Positions 35,777-45,106 of a DNA stretch of 64,000 nt are shown in pieces. The notes under the pieces were generated by a model that worked only from the letters and a program-made list of their open reading frames with translations, was not told the DNA's origin and ran no database searches. The translations under genes and the position numbers were made by a program. Origin of the DNA: Neolewinella persica DSM 23188 (lineage in GTDB: Bacteria; Bacteroidota; Bacteroidia; Chitinophagales; Saprospiraceae); the NCBI RefSeq assembly GCF_000373105.1, contig NZ_KB890434.1, positions 183 to 64,182 on the forward strand. The letters run 5' to 3'. Every line of letters begins with the position of its first letter. Position 1 is the first letter of the stretch.

Positions 35777-37012
35777 ATGCTGCGTTCCCTTCTTCTGACC
35801 ATTTTTTTTCTACCCGGGCTGGCGTTTTTGTCCGGCCAGACCGATAGCCTCGGTTATGGTATTACTTGCGCTATGCGGGATACTGCAGCCAATGCCTACT
35901 GGGCCGCACCCGTAGCCTTTCTCAATGGAAGTGCGGAGGTGAAAACGCAATTTGATCTTATTTTCAGCGAAGACGTGCCGGCAGTAGCCCAGGCTGCGAT
36001 GCGTTTCGCTGCCAATGTATGGGGGAGTTACCTCGACTCTGACGTTAACGTTCGGGTGAACATTGATTGGCAGGATCGCGACGATGATCGCCTGCTGGCC
36101 AGTGCGGGGCCGGCAACACTTTTTCGTGGATTCGAAGGGGCAGAAACAAATACCTGGTATCCCGTTGCGCTGGCAGAAGCGATTTCTGGTGTGGATTTAA
36201 ATGATCCGCAAGATGCAGACATCAATGTAAATGCCAACTCAACGGCTAACTGGTATTTCGGGATAGATGGTAATACGCCCAGAAGGCAGATCGATCTGGT
36301 GTCGGTAATGCTGCACGAGCTGGGCCATGGGCTCGGTTTCCTTTCCAGTGTAGACACCATCAACGAAAATCAGCTATCCATTGGTTTCGGTGGCAGATTC
36401 ATTATTTACGATCTGTTTCTGGAAACCGAATCGGGCCTGCCACTTACGGACCCTGGCCTTTTTACGAATCCTTCTGATGAGCTCCTGATGGCCGTTGCAA
36501 ATAATGATCTGGTTTTCAATGGACCTTTGGCGGTACGAGAAAACAATGGTAGTGTTGTACCACTTTTTGCACCAGGTACTTTTGACGTAGGAAGCAGCGT
36601 TAGCCACCTCAACGAAGCTACTTACCGGGCCGGTGACGAAAATGCCCTCATGACACCATTTTTATCGGCCGGAGAGGCCGTACATGATCCCGGACCAGTA
36701 ACGCTGGGTATTTTTGCCGATATGGGCTGGCCCTTAGAATTTAATTTGACGGGCACGCAGGATGCAAGGCGAGTTGAATTAGCCGTATTTCCTAACCCTG
36801 CCAGCGATAGAGTAACCGTCAAGATACCGATCTCCGCAGAAAATAAAACCCTGTTATTACATGCGGTTAACGGACAGCAGTTAATCTCCCAGCAAATTCC
36901 CGGAGGCCAGGGACAATTTGATGTAGAACTCGCTGATGTGCCGGCGGGCATGTACCACCTTACAGTGGTAGCTGATGCGGTACTGTTCGGAAGCAGGATT
37001 GTAGTAAGGTAA
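35777..37012 (+). CDS. secreted matrixin-like zinc protease with T9SS domain
   Basis: 411 residues. Signal peptide MLRSLLLTIFFLPGLAFLSG. The zincin motif VMLHELGHGLGFLSS gives Zn ligands His180 and His184 and catalytic Glu181. NEATYRAGDENALMTPFLSA occupies the Met-turn position, as in secreted metzincins of this phylum. The last ~80 residues are a T9SS type A domain (LAVFPNPASDRVTV, then LLHAVNGQQ and VPAGMYHLTV). A secreted protease is well supported; its substrate is not known. Confidence 0.87.
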   Translation: MLRSLLLTIFFLPGLAFLSGQTDSLGYGITCAMRDTAANAYWAAPVAFLNGSAEVKTQFDLIFSEDVPAVAQAAMRFAANVWGSYLDSDVNVRVNIDWQDRDDDRLLASAGPATLFRGFEGAETNTWYPVALAEAISGVDLNDPQDADINVNANSTANWYFGIDGNTPRRQIDLVSVMLHELGHGLGFLSSVDTINENQLSIGFGGRFIIYDLFLETESGLPLTDPGLFTNPSDELLMAVANNDLVFNGPLAVRENNGSVVPLFAPGTFDVGSSVSHLNEATYRAGDENALMTPFLSAGEAVHDPGPVTLGIFADMGWPLEFNLTGTQDARRVELAVFPNPASDRVTVKIPISAENKTLLLHAVNGQQLISQQIPGGQGQFDVELADVPAGMYHLTVVADAVLFGSRIVVR

Positions 37013-37098
37013 ATGTCGCTGCCTTTGTCTGTAATGAACCAGTCTCCAGCTTCCTCCGATGGCCTCAGGCTCAAGGGCGTGCTCTTTAACCAAATTCG

Positions 37099-38649
37099 TT
37101 AGTACGCCCCTAACCTACGCAGCTGATTTTTAGCGTTTTCATTTCCAGGAAATAACGCTAAAGATTTTTTGAAATGATAAATGGCCCGGTCTTTCAGCCC
37201 CTGGTATTGGCATAAAGTAGCTAAGCTATCATGGAGATTCGCAGAATCAGGATAGCGCTGGACGGCAAAATCAAGTACCTCGATACCAGCCTTTCGTAAG
37301 TCATCTTTATCACTCAGGCCGAGTTGTAAACCAATCTTATTCAGGGGTAATTGGGGAATGGTGAATGTCGGGTCCAATTCTAAAAAAGTATTGTAGACGC
37401 TGTCCATTTTTCCAAAACCGGCAGTGCGTACTGCGTCAAAGAAATAATTGACGGTAACAGATGGAAGCTTTTGGCCATCAGTTTTTCTAAGCAACGGGTG
37501 GTTGGTATTAAATATTAAGTTTTCATATGCTTCGGCATCCCAGACACCGGTAGCTTTGTAGGATTCCATAGCGTGTAAAGTGTGCAGCACTGCCTCACAC
37601 AGCCTGGCGTAGGAACTAAGGATGAGGGGTGCGGGGCGGTCCTGTCGATCATCCCGAGGCTCAAACAGTATGCCGTAGCTCGCAAAATGTCCATGGGTAA
37701 GGTTAGGCGAATTGAACTCGTAGGCCGGTACCCCGCGAAGAGAATCAAGGAAAGCGAATTGTTCGGCGGTTGAATCATCGATGCCATCTTCCTGAATGAC
37801 CTTTTCGGGTATGGTCTTCTGTCGAAAGTGGACAAAGGGCACTCGCATACGCAGCAGGTCAAACTGTGGAAGAGCAGTGGCAGCTGGTAGGTTGTACTTG
37901 ATACTTCCGTCCAGGCTAATGACTCCATCGATAAATCGGTTGTTCATGGCGAACGGGATATTAGCGAGTCCTCCGAAGCTGAATCCGATGGTGTATACAC
38001 GATCCAAATCTGCCTGCGCGAGCCTTCCTGCATAGCCAAACAGGTATTCAAGGTCGCGTTGTTGTGCACCAGCGAACTCCGCCGTTCCCCCCGTTGGCAT
38101 TATACTGCCAGGTCCTCGGGAAGGGATAGAGAGTACCAGGTAGCCGTGGCTGGCCAGGTATTCACAAAGCATAAAATTCTCGCTGGAGGAGGCTCGGAAA
38201 CTGGGGGCATAGAGCACTACTGGATAATTTCCCGCCTTGGGGACCGCATCGGCAAACGCCTGAGTGGCGTAAGTACTGTTTTTTTCAGTAACCGCGTTCC
38301 GTGGATAGTTGAACCAGTCAAGCACGAAAGCATTTGGTAAATTTTCCCATTCCTCTTCCTCCTTAAGCACTTGCAGGTAGTCACCAATTTGCATGCGCTT
38401 TGCCGCCTCCGCCTGGGCGGGGTACCAGCGGCTGACGGGTAGTTCCCGGTACTGCAGCCGTTCTGTATAGTCCTGGACGCGGCGGTAAACCCGGCTACTA
38501 TCGACTTGCAGATGATGGGAAAATCCGACGGGGAGATTACCGTAGGCTAGTTTACTATCGGCATAATCCGCCTGAGCGTAAAGACAGACAAGGGGACTCA
38601 ACACAAGAAATGTGAGCATTAGAAGCTGGCGGAAGTAACCTGATGACAT
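37099..38649 (-). CDS. periplasmic alpha/beta-hydrolase with TPR-like C-terminus
   Basis: 516 residues. N-terminal signal peptide (LLMLTFLVLSPLVCLYAQ). The hydrolase region resembles the dienelactone hydrolase or PAF-acetylhydrolase group: YPVVLYAPSF, LASHGYLVLSIPSRG, and nucleophile elbow YTIGFSFGGLAN. Candidate acid and His lie around VISLDGS and NLTHGHFASYG. The last 100 residues read as TPR-like helices (GIEVLDFAVQRYPDSANLHD and DRAIYHFKKSLALFPGNENA). Substrate unknown. The gene is convergent with the protease gene; the 86-bp spacer holds nothing notable. Confidence 0.75.
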   Translation of the reverse strand: MSSGYFRQLLMLTFLVLSPLVCLYAQADYADSKLAYGNLPVGFSHHLQVDSSRVYRRVQDYTERLQYRELPVSRWYPAQAEAAKRMQIGDYLQVLKEEEEWENLPNAFVLDWFNYPRNAVTEKNSTYATQAFADAVPKAGNYPVVLYAPSFRASSSENFMLCEYLASHGYLVLSIPSRGPGSIMPTGGTAEFAGAQQRDLEYLFGYAGRLAQADLDRVYTIGFSFGGLANIPFAMNNRFIDGVISLDGSIKYNLPAATALPQFDLLRMRVPFVHFRQKTIPEKVIQEDGIDDSTAEQFAFLDSLRGVPAYEFNSPNLTHGHFASYGILFEPRDDRQDRPAPLILSSYARLCEAVLHTLHAMESYKATGVWDAEAYENLIFNTNHPLLRKTDGQKLPSVTVNYFFDAVRTAGFGKMDSVYNTFLELDPTFTIPQLPLNKIGLQLGLSDKDDLRKAGIEVLDFAVQRYPDSANLHDSLATLCQYQGLKDRAIYHFKKSLALFPGNENAKNQLRRLGAY

Positions 38650-38925
38650 GGAAGATAAATGTATAGTGAAGTTGATAAATCAGACTACTTACAAGATACT
38701 ACTTCACCGACAGGTCCACTAGGTTATCCCACGAGCGCAGCGAGCAGAACCGTGCGGCAGCCAATCTAAAATCGAGACTCCAAAATCGAGAATCGAGATT
38801 CAGACGAGCGCAGCGAACAGAACCGTGCGGTAGCCTACAAGCGAAGCGTCTACAAGCCGCAGGCGTCTACCAGGTTGCGAAGCAACCGTCTACAAGCGAG
38901 CGCAGCGAGCGTCTAAACCGCGCGC
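38650..38925 (-). repeat. repeat island: two module B copies and a GTAGAC hairpin array
   Basis: Read on the minus strand from the rny stop: GTTTAGAC unit, GTAGAC-GGTTGC-TTC-GCAACC, GTAGAC-GCC-TGC-GGC, GTAGAC-GC-TTC-GC (38834-38915), then module B at 38803-38835, an AAATCGAGA word array (38765-38800), and a second module B at 38731-38762. The island fills the whole spacer between rny and the hydrolase gene; no gene is present. Confidence 0.8.
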
Positions 38926-40614
38926 TTAGCGAGCGAAATTAACCGCTCGCGTCTCCCGAATCACCATCACCTTAATCTGGCCAGGGTACTGCATAGATTC
39001 CTGAATCTCCTGGCTGATTTTGAAGCTCAGTTCGTTCGCGTGCTGATCGGATACCTTGTCGGCTTCCACCATAACGCGAAGTTCCCGACCGGCCTGCATG
39101 GCAAAAGCAGATTCGACGCCGGGGTTCTTCTTGGCAATCTCTTCCAGTTCTTTGATCCGGTTGATGTAGCCGTCCAGCACTTCCCGCCGGGCGCCCGGCC
39201 GGGCGCCGCTGATGGCGTCACACGCCTGTACGATGCAGGAGATGATGTTGTTCATCTCGATCTCGTCGTGGTGAGCACCTACCGCGTTGACCACGATGGC
39301 ATCTTCCTTAAGCTTCTCACACAAGGCCATGCCGTACAGGGCGTGGCTCAGTTCGCTGTCTTCCTCCGCTACTTTGCCGATGTCGTGCAGCAAACCGGCG
39401 CGCTTGGCCAGCTTGATCTGCTTTTTGTTGAGGCCCATCTCGGCCGCCATGGTGGCACAGAGGTGAGCAGTTTCCACAGAGTGCTTCAATAGGTTCTGAC
39501 CGTAGCTGCTCCGGAAGCGCATACGGCCGACGTAGCGGACGAGTTCAGTTGGCAAGCCATGAATGTCCAACTCCACCACCGTCTTCTTACCGATTTCCAT
39601 GATCTGCTGCGTCAGCTCTTTGCGGGTCTTATTCACCACTTCCTCTACACGAGCTGGGTGGATACGACCGTCGGTGACCAAACGCTTCAGCGACAAGCGG
39701 GCAATCTCCCGGCGGATCGGATCAAAACTGGAGATAATGATCGTCTCCGGTGTGTCGTCTACCACAAGTTCTGCACCGGTTGCTGCTTCGATGGCCCGGA
39801 TGTTCCGGCCTTCCCGACCGATGATCTGGCCTTTAACGTTGTCGTTGTCAAGCGCAAATACGGAAACGGTGTTTTCAATGGTCATCTCAGCACACATCCG
39901 TTGGATGGTGTTGATGACAATCTTACGGGCATCCTTAGCCGCTTCTTCCCGCGCTTCTTCCAGGAGTTCCCGTTTGAGGTTCAGGGCTTCGTTGGCCGTC
40001 TTGTTCTTTACGTCTTCCAGCAGTCGGGTCTTGGCGTCAGCCTGGCTGAGGCCGGCAATTTTTTCCAACTCGTTGGTGAAGCGCTCGTGCTGGCTTTCCA
40101 GCTCTTCTTGCTTTTGCTTGGCGAGGGCCAGTTCCTGATCGAGTAGCTTAGTCCGTTCATTAAGTTTCTGCTCCTCCTGAACCAGGGCTTTCTGCTCTCG
40201 GGCAATGTCTGCGCGCTCGGAATTGAATCCGGCCCGCTCTTCCTTCATGGCCGTAGCTTCTTCCCGCAGGGCTTCCCGCTTTTCTTTCAGCTCAACCAGT
40301 TCGTCCGCTTTTTCTTGCTTGAACTCGTCCTTGAATTTTTGGAACTTATCCCGGCTTTCCTTGATCTTCTCTTTCTTGAAAGCCTCTTGCTTCTCCTTAA
40401 ATTCCGCAAAGGTTTTTTCAGCTTTCAGCTTGGCTTCGGAAACCGTTTTTTCAGCTTTTAATTTAGCATCGGCAATAGCCTTCTCCGCTACCAGCTTATA
40501 ACTTTGGTCTTGCTTGGTGTTGCCATCCTGCAATTTTTTGCGCTGGCCAGCTCCGACAAAGTACATGACGACAACGCCCAGTACCAAACCGACAAGTCCT
40601 AAAATGTATTCCAT
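38926..40614 (-). CDS. rny: ribonuclease Y
   Basis: 562 residues. An N-terminal membrane helix ([19 protein letters not shown]) anchors the protein. A long charged coiled coil (residues ~30-200) follows, then a KH domain ([20 protein letters not shown]). The HD phosphohydrolase domain has [12 protein letters not shown] and [11 protein letters not shown], with the metal-binding His-Asp pair. RNase Y starts mRNA decay by endonucleolytic cuts at the inner membrane. Order pheT, coiled-coil gene, zapA, rny on one strand is common in this phylum. The repeat island begins right at its stop codon. Confidence 0.96.
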   Translation of the reverse strand: MEYILGLVGLVLGVVVMYFVGAGQRKKLQDGNTKQDQSYKLVAEKAIADAKLKAEKTVSEAKLKAEKTFAEFKEKQEAFKKEKIKESRDKFQKFKDEFKQEKADELVELKEKREALREEATAMKEERAGFNSERADIAREQKALVQEEQKLNERTKLLDQELALAKQKQEELESQHERFTNELEKIAGLSQADAKTRLLEDVKNKTANEALNLKRELLEEAREEAAKDARKIVINTIQRMCAEMTIENTVSVFALDNDNVKGQIIGREGRNIRAIEAATGAELVVDDTPETIIISSFDPIRREIARLSLKRLVTDGRIHPARVEEVVNKTRKELTQQIMEIGKKTVVELDIHGLPTELVRYVGRMRFRSSYGQNLLKHSVETAHLCATMAAEMGLNKKQIKLAKRAGLLHDIGKVAEEDSELSHALYGMALCEKLKEDAIVVNAVGAHHDEIEMNNIISCIVQACDAISGARPGARREVLDGYINRIKELEEIAKKNPGVESAFAMQAGRELRVMVEADKVSDQHANELSFKISQEIQESMQYPGQIKVMVIRETRAVNFAR

Positions 40615-40753
40615 TGTAGTTGTGATTGTGTAGATGAAAGAAATTGCACTGTCGGTTATTGCCGCAGTACAGATAAGGTGCCGACAGCATCGGCGCTACA
40701 AACAATCAACAATCAGTGGGGCTGCAGAAACGGCCCACGAGGATAAATTTTCT

Positions 40754-41056
40754 CTACAGCATACCGTCCACCAGCGTATTCAACGCCTGCAGACGGTGGG
40801 CCAGCTCTCCCTCGAGGCTGGTATCAGCCATTTTACGGGCACTGCGGAGCTCATCAGCATAAGTTAACAGCGTCATAACCAGGCAGTCCTGTTTGTCGCG
40901 GTCTGAGTACTTGACTTGAAAATCATTGAATCGTTCGTTGATTTCCTTGACGAGTGCACGCAGGCCCTCCTCTTCCCGAGCGGCGATGCGCAATGGGTAA
41001 GGTCGGCCGGCGATGACCAAGATGATGGGATTGCTATCCTGGGCGGATTCTGCCAT
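40754..41056 (-). CDS. zapA: cell division protein ZapA
   Basis: 100 residues. The compact N-terminal domain (ILVIAGRPYPLRIAAREEEG, then LVKEINERFNDFQVKYSDRD) and the C-terminal coiled coil with LVMTLLTYADEL are typical of ZapA. ZapA binds and bundles FtsZ filaments at the division site. It starts five bases after the stop of the upstream coiled-coil gene, so the two are probably co-translated. A 139-bp spacer to rny holds a GCCGA-TGCTG-TCGGC hairpin. Confidence 0.88.
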   Translation of the reverse strand: MAESAQDSNPIILVIAGRPYPLRIAAREEEGLRALVKEINERFNDFQVKYSDRDKQDCLVMTLLTYADELRSARKMADTSLEGELAHRLQALNTLVDGML

Positions 41057-41060
41057 AATG

Positions 41061-41372
41061 CTAATTCCGTTGCAGCCAGTCCAGGCATCGGTCTACCTCA
41101 CGGAGGCAGAATTCGATGGTCTCCCGCTGCTGTTTACTGATGGCGGCACCACCAGAAGGGGTATCCGTATCCGTTTCAGCTTTAGCTGCGGGCTGACTGC
41201 GTTCTAATTTATCCTTCAGCGAGTTCACGATGCCGGTTTGGCGATCGAGCACTTGCTTGAGTTGTTGATTTTCGGCAAGCACGCGCTCGTAGTCCGCCCG
41301 TTGGCGATCAGCGGAGGCGTTCAATTGCCGGAGTTTTATTTCCAGACCATCTAGTAAGGCTAGAGGTTCCAT
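41061..41372 (-). CDS. small coiled-coil protein upstream of zapA
   Basis: 103 residues from ATG 41372 (MEPLALLDGLEIKL). An earlier possible start would add 14 residues encoded by a TTGCAAC word array. Residues ~5-60 are a strongly predicted coiled coil (RADYERVLAENQQLKQVLDR), followed by a short disordered stretch and an amphipathic end (REVDRCLDWLQRN). I do not recognise a named family. Position and shape suggest a ZapB-like or ZapA-partner role in division, which is inference. Confidence 0.65.
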   Translation of the reverse strand: MEPLALLDGLEIKLRQLNASADRQRADYERVLAENQQLKQVLDRQTGIVNSLKDKLERSQPAAKAETDTDTPSGGAAISKQQRETIEFCLREVDRCLDWLQRN

Positions 41373-41380
41373 ATCATGTT

Positions 41381-41565
41381 GAAGGTTACAGGTTGCAAAT
41401 TGCATGTAATACAAATGGTGAATCGCAGATTACAAGTTGCAGGTCGCAAGATACTACAAGGTTTCCTAACGTCCATGGCCGTCTTTAGCGTATGCTAACT
41501 TGCAACTTGCAACTTGCAACTTGCAACCTGCAACTTGCAACCTGTAACGTGCAACCTGTAACGTG
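41381..41565. repeat. inverted TTGCAAC word arrays between pheT and the coiled-coil gene
   Basis: Right array 41496-41565 is a near-regular run of the heptamer TTGCAAC with variants (CCTGCAA, CCTGTAACG), ending exactly at the pheT stop codon. Left array 41381-41460 carries the complementary words (GGTTACAGGTTGC, TTACAAGTTGCAGG). A 35-base unique centre separates them. Confidence 0.85.
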
Positions 41566-44013
41566 TTATCGGCGTACTTCAGCTCCCAATTGTTTACTGA
41601 GGCTGCCTTCTATGGAAGACATGACTTTGTCTACCTGTTTGTCCTTGAGGGTTTGTTCGTCGCTTTCCAGCTGGAAGCTGACGGCGTAACTTTTCTTACC
41701 CGCACCGAGTTGTTCTTCGTTTTCATAAACGTCGAACAGATTGATGTCGGTAAGGAGTTTTTTCTCGGCTTTCCGGGCGAGCCGTTCGATATCGGCAAAG
41801 CTGACTTGCTTATCGAGGATAAGCGCGAGGTCACGGCGGACCGAGGGGTATTTACCCGGCGTGGAAACCTGAACGGGCTTTTTAGGAAGCACCTTCAGGA
41901 CGTTGTCCCAGTTGATGTCGGCGTAGAAGACATCAGATTTTATTTGGCGGGCACGCAGGTGCAGGGGAAGGACCTGGCCAAAGTCAGCTAAAACCATTGG
42001 CCCTTTGTGGTAACGCAGACCGTAGCTGAATTCATCAGCCGGTGCCTCGTCGGTCCGGTAACCGGTAATGCCAAGCCGCCGGAAGACGAGCTCAACGGCT
42101 GCCTTCACGGTGTAAAACCCAACTTCGTTCTTCCCCTTCGGGGTAGGGTGCCAGGTCTCCGCTTTCTGCTGACCGGTTAGGGTCAGGGTCAGGTGGTTAA
42201 CTTCTTTGTACTGCTCGCCTTCTAAATGATAGCTTCTGCCAAATTCGAAGAGCCGCAGGTCATTTTGCTGGCGGTTCAGGTTGTGGGCTACGGTGCCGAG
42301 GGCGCTTTGTAGCATTCCCGGGCGCATGACGTTGAGGTGAACGTTGGAGGTGTTGTTGATGTACACCAACCCTTCCATTTGCTTGTCTTTTTCCACTTCG
42401 CCGTAGAACCGGCTTTCGTCGAGGGACAGCGCCATCATTTCGTAGTAACCATTGGTGGCCAGGAGGTCGCCAATTAGTTCGCGGATGTAGTTGGGATCCG
42501 GGTTCGGAGCAACGATCATCGCCGTGGTAATCATCTGCGGAATCGGAACATTGTCGAAACCGTAGATGCGGAGAATTTCTTCAATTATGTCGATCTCCCG
42601 GAGGACTTCGGACTTGTTGGTCGGGACTGCCACGACGAAGCCGTCGTCATCGTTGCTAACGATGTTCATTCCCATGCTTTTCAAGATGCTTTGCACCTGC
42701 GGCCGCGCCAAATCAGCACCAATTACATCCACCACCCGTTGATCACGGACCTTAATCTCCAGCGGTTTAACCGGGTTAGGGTACAGGTCGAGCAACTCGC
42801 TGGTTACTTCACCACCGGCCAGTTCTTCCAGCAGGAGTGCGGCCCGCTTAAGGGCGTAGACCGTGATGTTGGGGTCGCTGCCCTTTTCGAATACTCGCGC
42901 GGCATCGGTCCGCAGGGTGTGGCGCATGCTGCTGCGCCGGGTAGTTCCCGCTTCGAAATGTGCCGCTTCGAGGAAAATTTTTGTGGTGCCCTCACTCACG
43001 CCACTATTCGCACCGCCGAATACTCCGGCGATACACATTGGCTGATGGTTGGCATCGCAGATCATCAGGTCGTCAGCGCTGAGGGAGCGCTCGACGTCGT
43101 CGAGGCTGAGGAATTTTGTTCCTTCCGGAAGCTTTTCCACAACGATCTCACCGCCACCGATTTTGTCCAAATCGAAGGCGTGCAGTGGTTGGCCAAGTTC
43201 GTGCAGAACGAAGTTGGTAACGTCTACTACATTATTGATCGGCCGCACGCCGATGGCCTGTAGCCGGGTCCGGAGCCACTTAGGGCTGGGGGCCACGGTC
43301 AGGTTCTCAATGGTCAGGCCCGCGTAGCGTGGTGCCTGGGTTGGGTCCTTTACGGTGACTTTTACCGGTGTACGACTACCTGCATTGAAGGCACTGATGT
43401 CGGGCCGTTGAACCGCCACACTTTTATCGTGATTAACGTTGAGCGCCGCCGCCAGGTCAAAGGCCACACCCAGGTGGTTGGTCGCGTCGGAGCGATTGGG
43501 GGTCAGGCCAATATCGTAAACGTAGTCTTCTTCAAGCTCGTAAACTTCAGCGGCGGGAGTGCCGGGCTTAAATGGTTTGTCCAAAACGATGATGCCGTCG
43601 TGGCTTTCGCCCAACCCGAGTTCGTCTTCCGCACAAAGCATTCCTTCAGAAACTTCTCCCCGGATCTTGCCTTTTTTGATTTTGAAGGGATCGCCGCTCA
43701 TTGGGTGCAACATAGCACCGACGGTAGCTACTACTACGTGTTGGCCGGCGGCAACGTTTGGTGCTCCACAGACGATGGAGACGGGCTCGCCCGCTCCGGT
43801 ATCGACCTTTGTTAAGGACAGGCGATCTGCCCCGGGATGCTTTCCACACTCCAGTACATGGCCAACGACCACACCTGCAAGACCGCCGGGAACGGACTCA
43901 ACTTTTTCCATGCCTTCTACCTCCAGCCCAGTGCCGGTAAGTACTTTGCCGATGGCTGTTGGTTCGATATCAATTGCTAAATACTGGCGGAGCCAGTTGA
44001 GGGACACTTTCAT
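41566..44013 (-). CDS. pheT: phenylalanyl-tRNA synthetase beta subunit
   Basis: 815 residues from ATG 44013; a TTG nine bases earlier is less likely. N-terminal start MKVSLNWLRQYLAIDI; tRNA-binding EMAP-like domain (residues ~40-150, VSIVCGAPNVAAGQHVVVA); B3/B4 editing region (NVVDVTNFVLHELGQPLHAF); B5 domain; catalytic-like core with EEILRIYGFDNVPIP; C-terminal anticodon-binding ferredoxin fold (FPSVRRDLAL-type, here YPSVRRDLALILDK). It pairs with PheS, which is not in the window. Two codon stretches coincide with the dispersed 18-bp motif (42692-42709 and 41946-41963). Confidence 0.96.
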   Translation of the reverse strand: MKVSLNWLRQYLAIDIEPTAIGKVLTGTGLEVEGMEKVESVPGGLAGVVVGHVLECGKHPGADRLSLTKVDTGAGEPVSIVCGAPNVAAGQHVVVATVGAMLHPMSGDPFKIKKGKIRGEVSEGMLCAEDELGLGESHDGIIVLDKPFKPGTPAAEVYELEEDYVYDIGLTPNRSDATNHLGVAFDLAAALNVNHDKSVAVQRPDISAFNAGSRTPVKVTVKDPTQAPRYAGLTIENLTVAPSPKWLRTRLQAIGVRPINNVVDVTNFVLHELGQPLHAFDLDKIGGGEIVVEKLPEGTKFLSLDDVERSLSADDLMICDANHQPMCIAGVFGGANSGVSEGTTKIFLEAAHFEAGTTRRSSMRHTLRTDAARVFEKGSDPNITVYALKRAALLLEELAGGEVTSELLDLYPNPVKPLEIKVRDQRVVDVIGADLARPQVQSILKSMGMNIVSNDDDGFVVAVPTNKSEVLREIDIIEEILRIYGFDNVPIPQMITTAMIVAPNPDPNYIRELIGDLLATNGYYEMMALSLDESRFYGEVEKDKQMEGLVYINNTSNVHLNVMRPGMLQSALGTVAHNLNRQQNDLRLFEFGRSYHLEGEQYKEVNHLTLTLTGQQKAETWHPTPKGKNEVGFYTVKAAVELVFRRLGITGYRTDEAPADEFSYGLRYHKGPMVLADFGQVLPLHLRARQIKSDVFYADINWDNVLKVLPKKPVQVSTPGKYPSVRRDLALILDKQVSFADIERLARKAEKKLLTDINLFDVYENEEQLGAGKKSYAVSFQLESDEQTLKDKQVDKVMSSIEGSLSKQLGAEVRR
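41946..41963 (-). repeat. 18-bp motif variant inside pheT
   Basis: The minus strand reads TGCACCTGCGTGCCCGCC, two bases off consensus, flanked by CC and AAAT like other copies. It encodes LHLRARQ in the C-terminal third of PheT. Confidence 0.55.
42692..42709 (+). repeat. 18-bp motif inside pheT (perfect copy)
   Basis: TGCACCTGCGGCCGCGCC, identical over 18 bases to the intergenic copy at 62359-62376 and followed by AAATCAG. On the coding strand it gives ARPQVQ in the B5 region. Confidence 0.8.
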
Positions 44014-44019
44014 AGGCGG

Positions 44020-44027
44020 CAAAGGTA
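44020..44027 (-). promoter_or_regulatory. -7 element directly before pheT
   Basis: TACCTTTG on the minus strand, separated from the ATG by only six bases. The -33 element is not obvious. If used, the transcript would have almost no leader. Confidence 0.45.
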
Positions 44028-44258
44028 AAAAAGGTTTGGCGGGTTTTTAAATACCCGCGCCAGAGGAACCCTCACAGGCATGATCGCCTTTCAGCGAAAT
44101 ATCCTGCCATAACCACTTTTTTAGGGTAGGACATGACTGAAGTTACCTGGTAACTAAGCACCGAAATGGAGAAGTTGCGCCCGGATGGCTTAATTTAATG
44201 GCCTTCAAAGGTTAAATTTTTTCATATGTCGTGACTTTTTTTCTCTATACCTCATATT

Positions 44259-44288
44259 ATTGTGCCATCTTTGTTAACCTTACCTTTG
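44259..44288 (+). promoter_or_regulatory. Bacteroidota-type promoter
   Basis: ATTG at 44259-44262, 18 bases, then TACCTTTG at 44281-44288. This fits the TTG ... TAnnTTTG consensus of the primary sigma factor in this phylum. The ATG of the secreted protein follows 41 bases later. Confidence 0.65.
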
Positions 44289-44329
44289 TTCTCCGGTTAC
44301 AAGTAAAACGGTCTCCCAGAAACTTTACT

Positions 44330-45106
44330 ATGAAAGTACATCTACTCTTACTACTTATGGCCCTGAGTATTTGCAGCTTCGCTCAGCGTAGTGCTTTACG
44401 TGTGGAACCAGCCACGGTGGTAAAGGATGTAGTTGTGGATGATCTCGACGATGGTTACCAGGACATCACCACGATAACGGTGACCAATGATTCCCCACGA
44501 TCGATGCTGCTCACCGGCAAGCAGGTCATAATTGGTAAGCCTTCCGAATGGAAGTATGGCACGTTTAACAGTCAGAGACGTAGTAACCCTTACGTTATAT
44601 CTGATACGAATACAGCGGATAATACAATAAACCTTGATCCTGGTGCCTCGGCTACGTTTCAAGTAGTATTACAACCATTTGGTATTGCCGGAGACGGGAG
44701 GGTAGAGGTTCAGTTCTCAGACCTTAACGATCCCCGACAGCTTCTCGGAAAGGCTATTGTTACTTCCGAAATCGTAAAGCGGTCCGCTTCCACTTCCGGG
44801 ATTCACGGCTCAAATGTCTCCGGAGGTAACGATGATGCGCGACCGACACCAACCTCCGTCCGCCTTTTTCCCAATCCAACCCAGGAGAGCCGCTTCTTCG
44901 TCGAAGCTCCTCCAGGTACTAAGCTTGGGCGGATTGAAGTCTCTAATACCCTCGGCAACCGCCTCCGTAAATTTGATCGTCCTGACGGTAAAAATGGCTA
45001 TGACGTGGAAGGGCTACCGGATGGTTTATACCTGATCTCTATTTACGACGATAAGGGTAAAAAGCTGAAAACGCTGCGGTTGTTACACCGTCAGTACGGA
45101 GCTTAA
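44330..45106 (+). CDS. small secreted protein with T9SS domain
   Basis: 258 residues from ATG 44330 (MKVHLLLLLMALSICSFAQ signal peptide); in-frame codons upstream to 44231 are excluded because they precede the signal peptide and overlap the promoter. Residues ~20-165 form an immunoglobulin-like beta domain (DDGYQDITTITVTNDSPRSM and DPGASATFQVVLQPFG). A Ser/Gly-rich linker and a T9SS type A domain (VRLFPNPTQESRFFV, then GLPDGLYLISIYDD) complete it. No known enzymatic motif. The shape suggests a surface or adhesin-type protein. Confidence 0.75.
   Translation: MKVHLLLLLMALSICSFAQRSALRVEPATVVKDVVVDDLDDGYQDITTITVTNDSPRSMLLTGKQVIIGKPSEWKYGTFNSQRRSNPYVISDTNTADNTINLDPGASATFQVVLQPFGIAGDGRVEVQFSDLNDPRQLLGKAIVTSEIVKRSASTSGIHGSNVSGGNDDARPTPTSVRLFPNPTQESRFFVEAPPGTKLGRIEVSNTLGNRLRKFDRPDGKNGYDVEGLPDGLYLISIYDDKGKKLKTLRLLHRQYGA

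Noticed and set aside
40615-40753. Possible 6S RNA between zapA and rny
   Set aside because: In some proteobacteria 6S RNA lies beside zapA, but this spacer is only 139 bases and I could not draw the open-bubble 6S structure from it.
41496-41565. Tandem repeats that could be taken for a CRISPR array
   Set aside because: The units are 7 bases and contiguous, with no spacers and no cas genes in the window.
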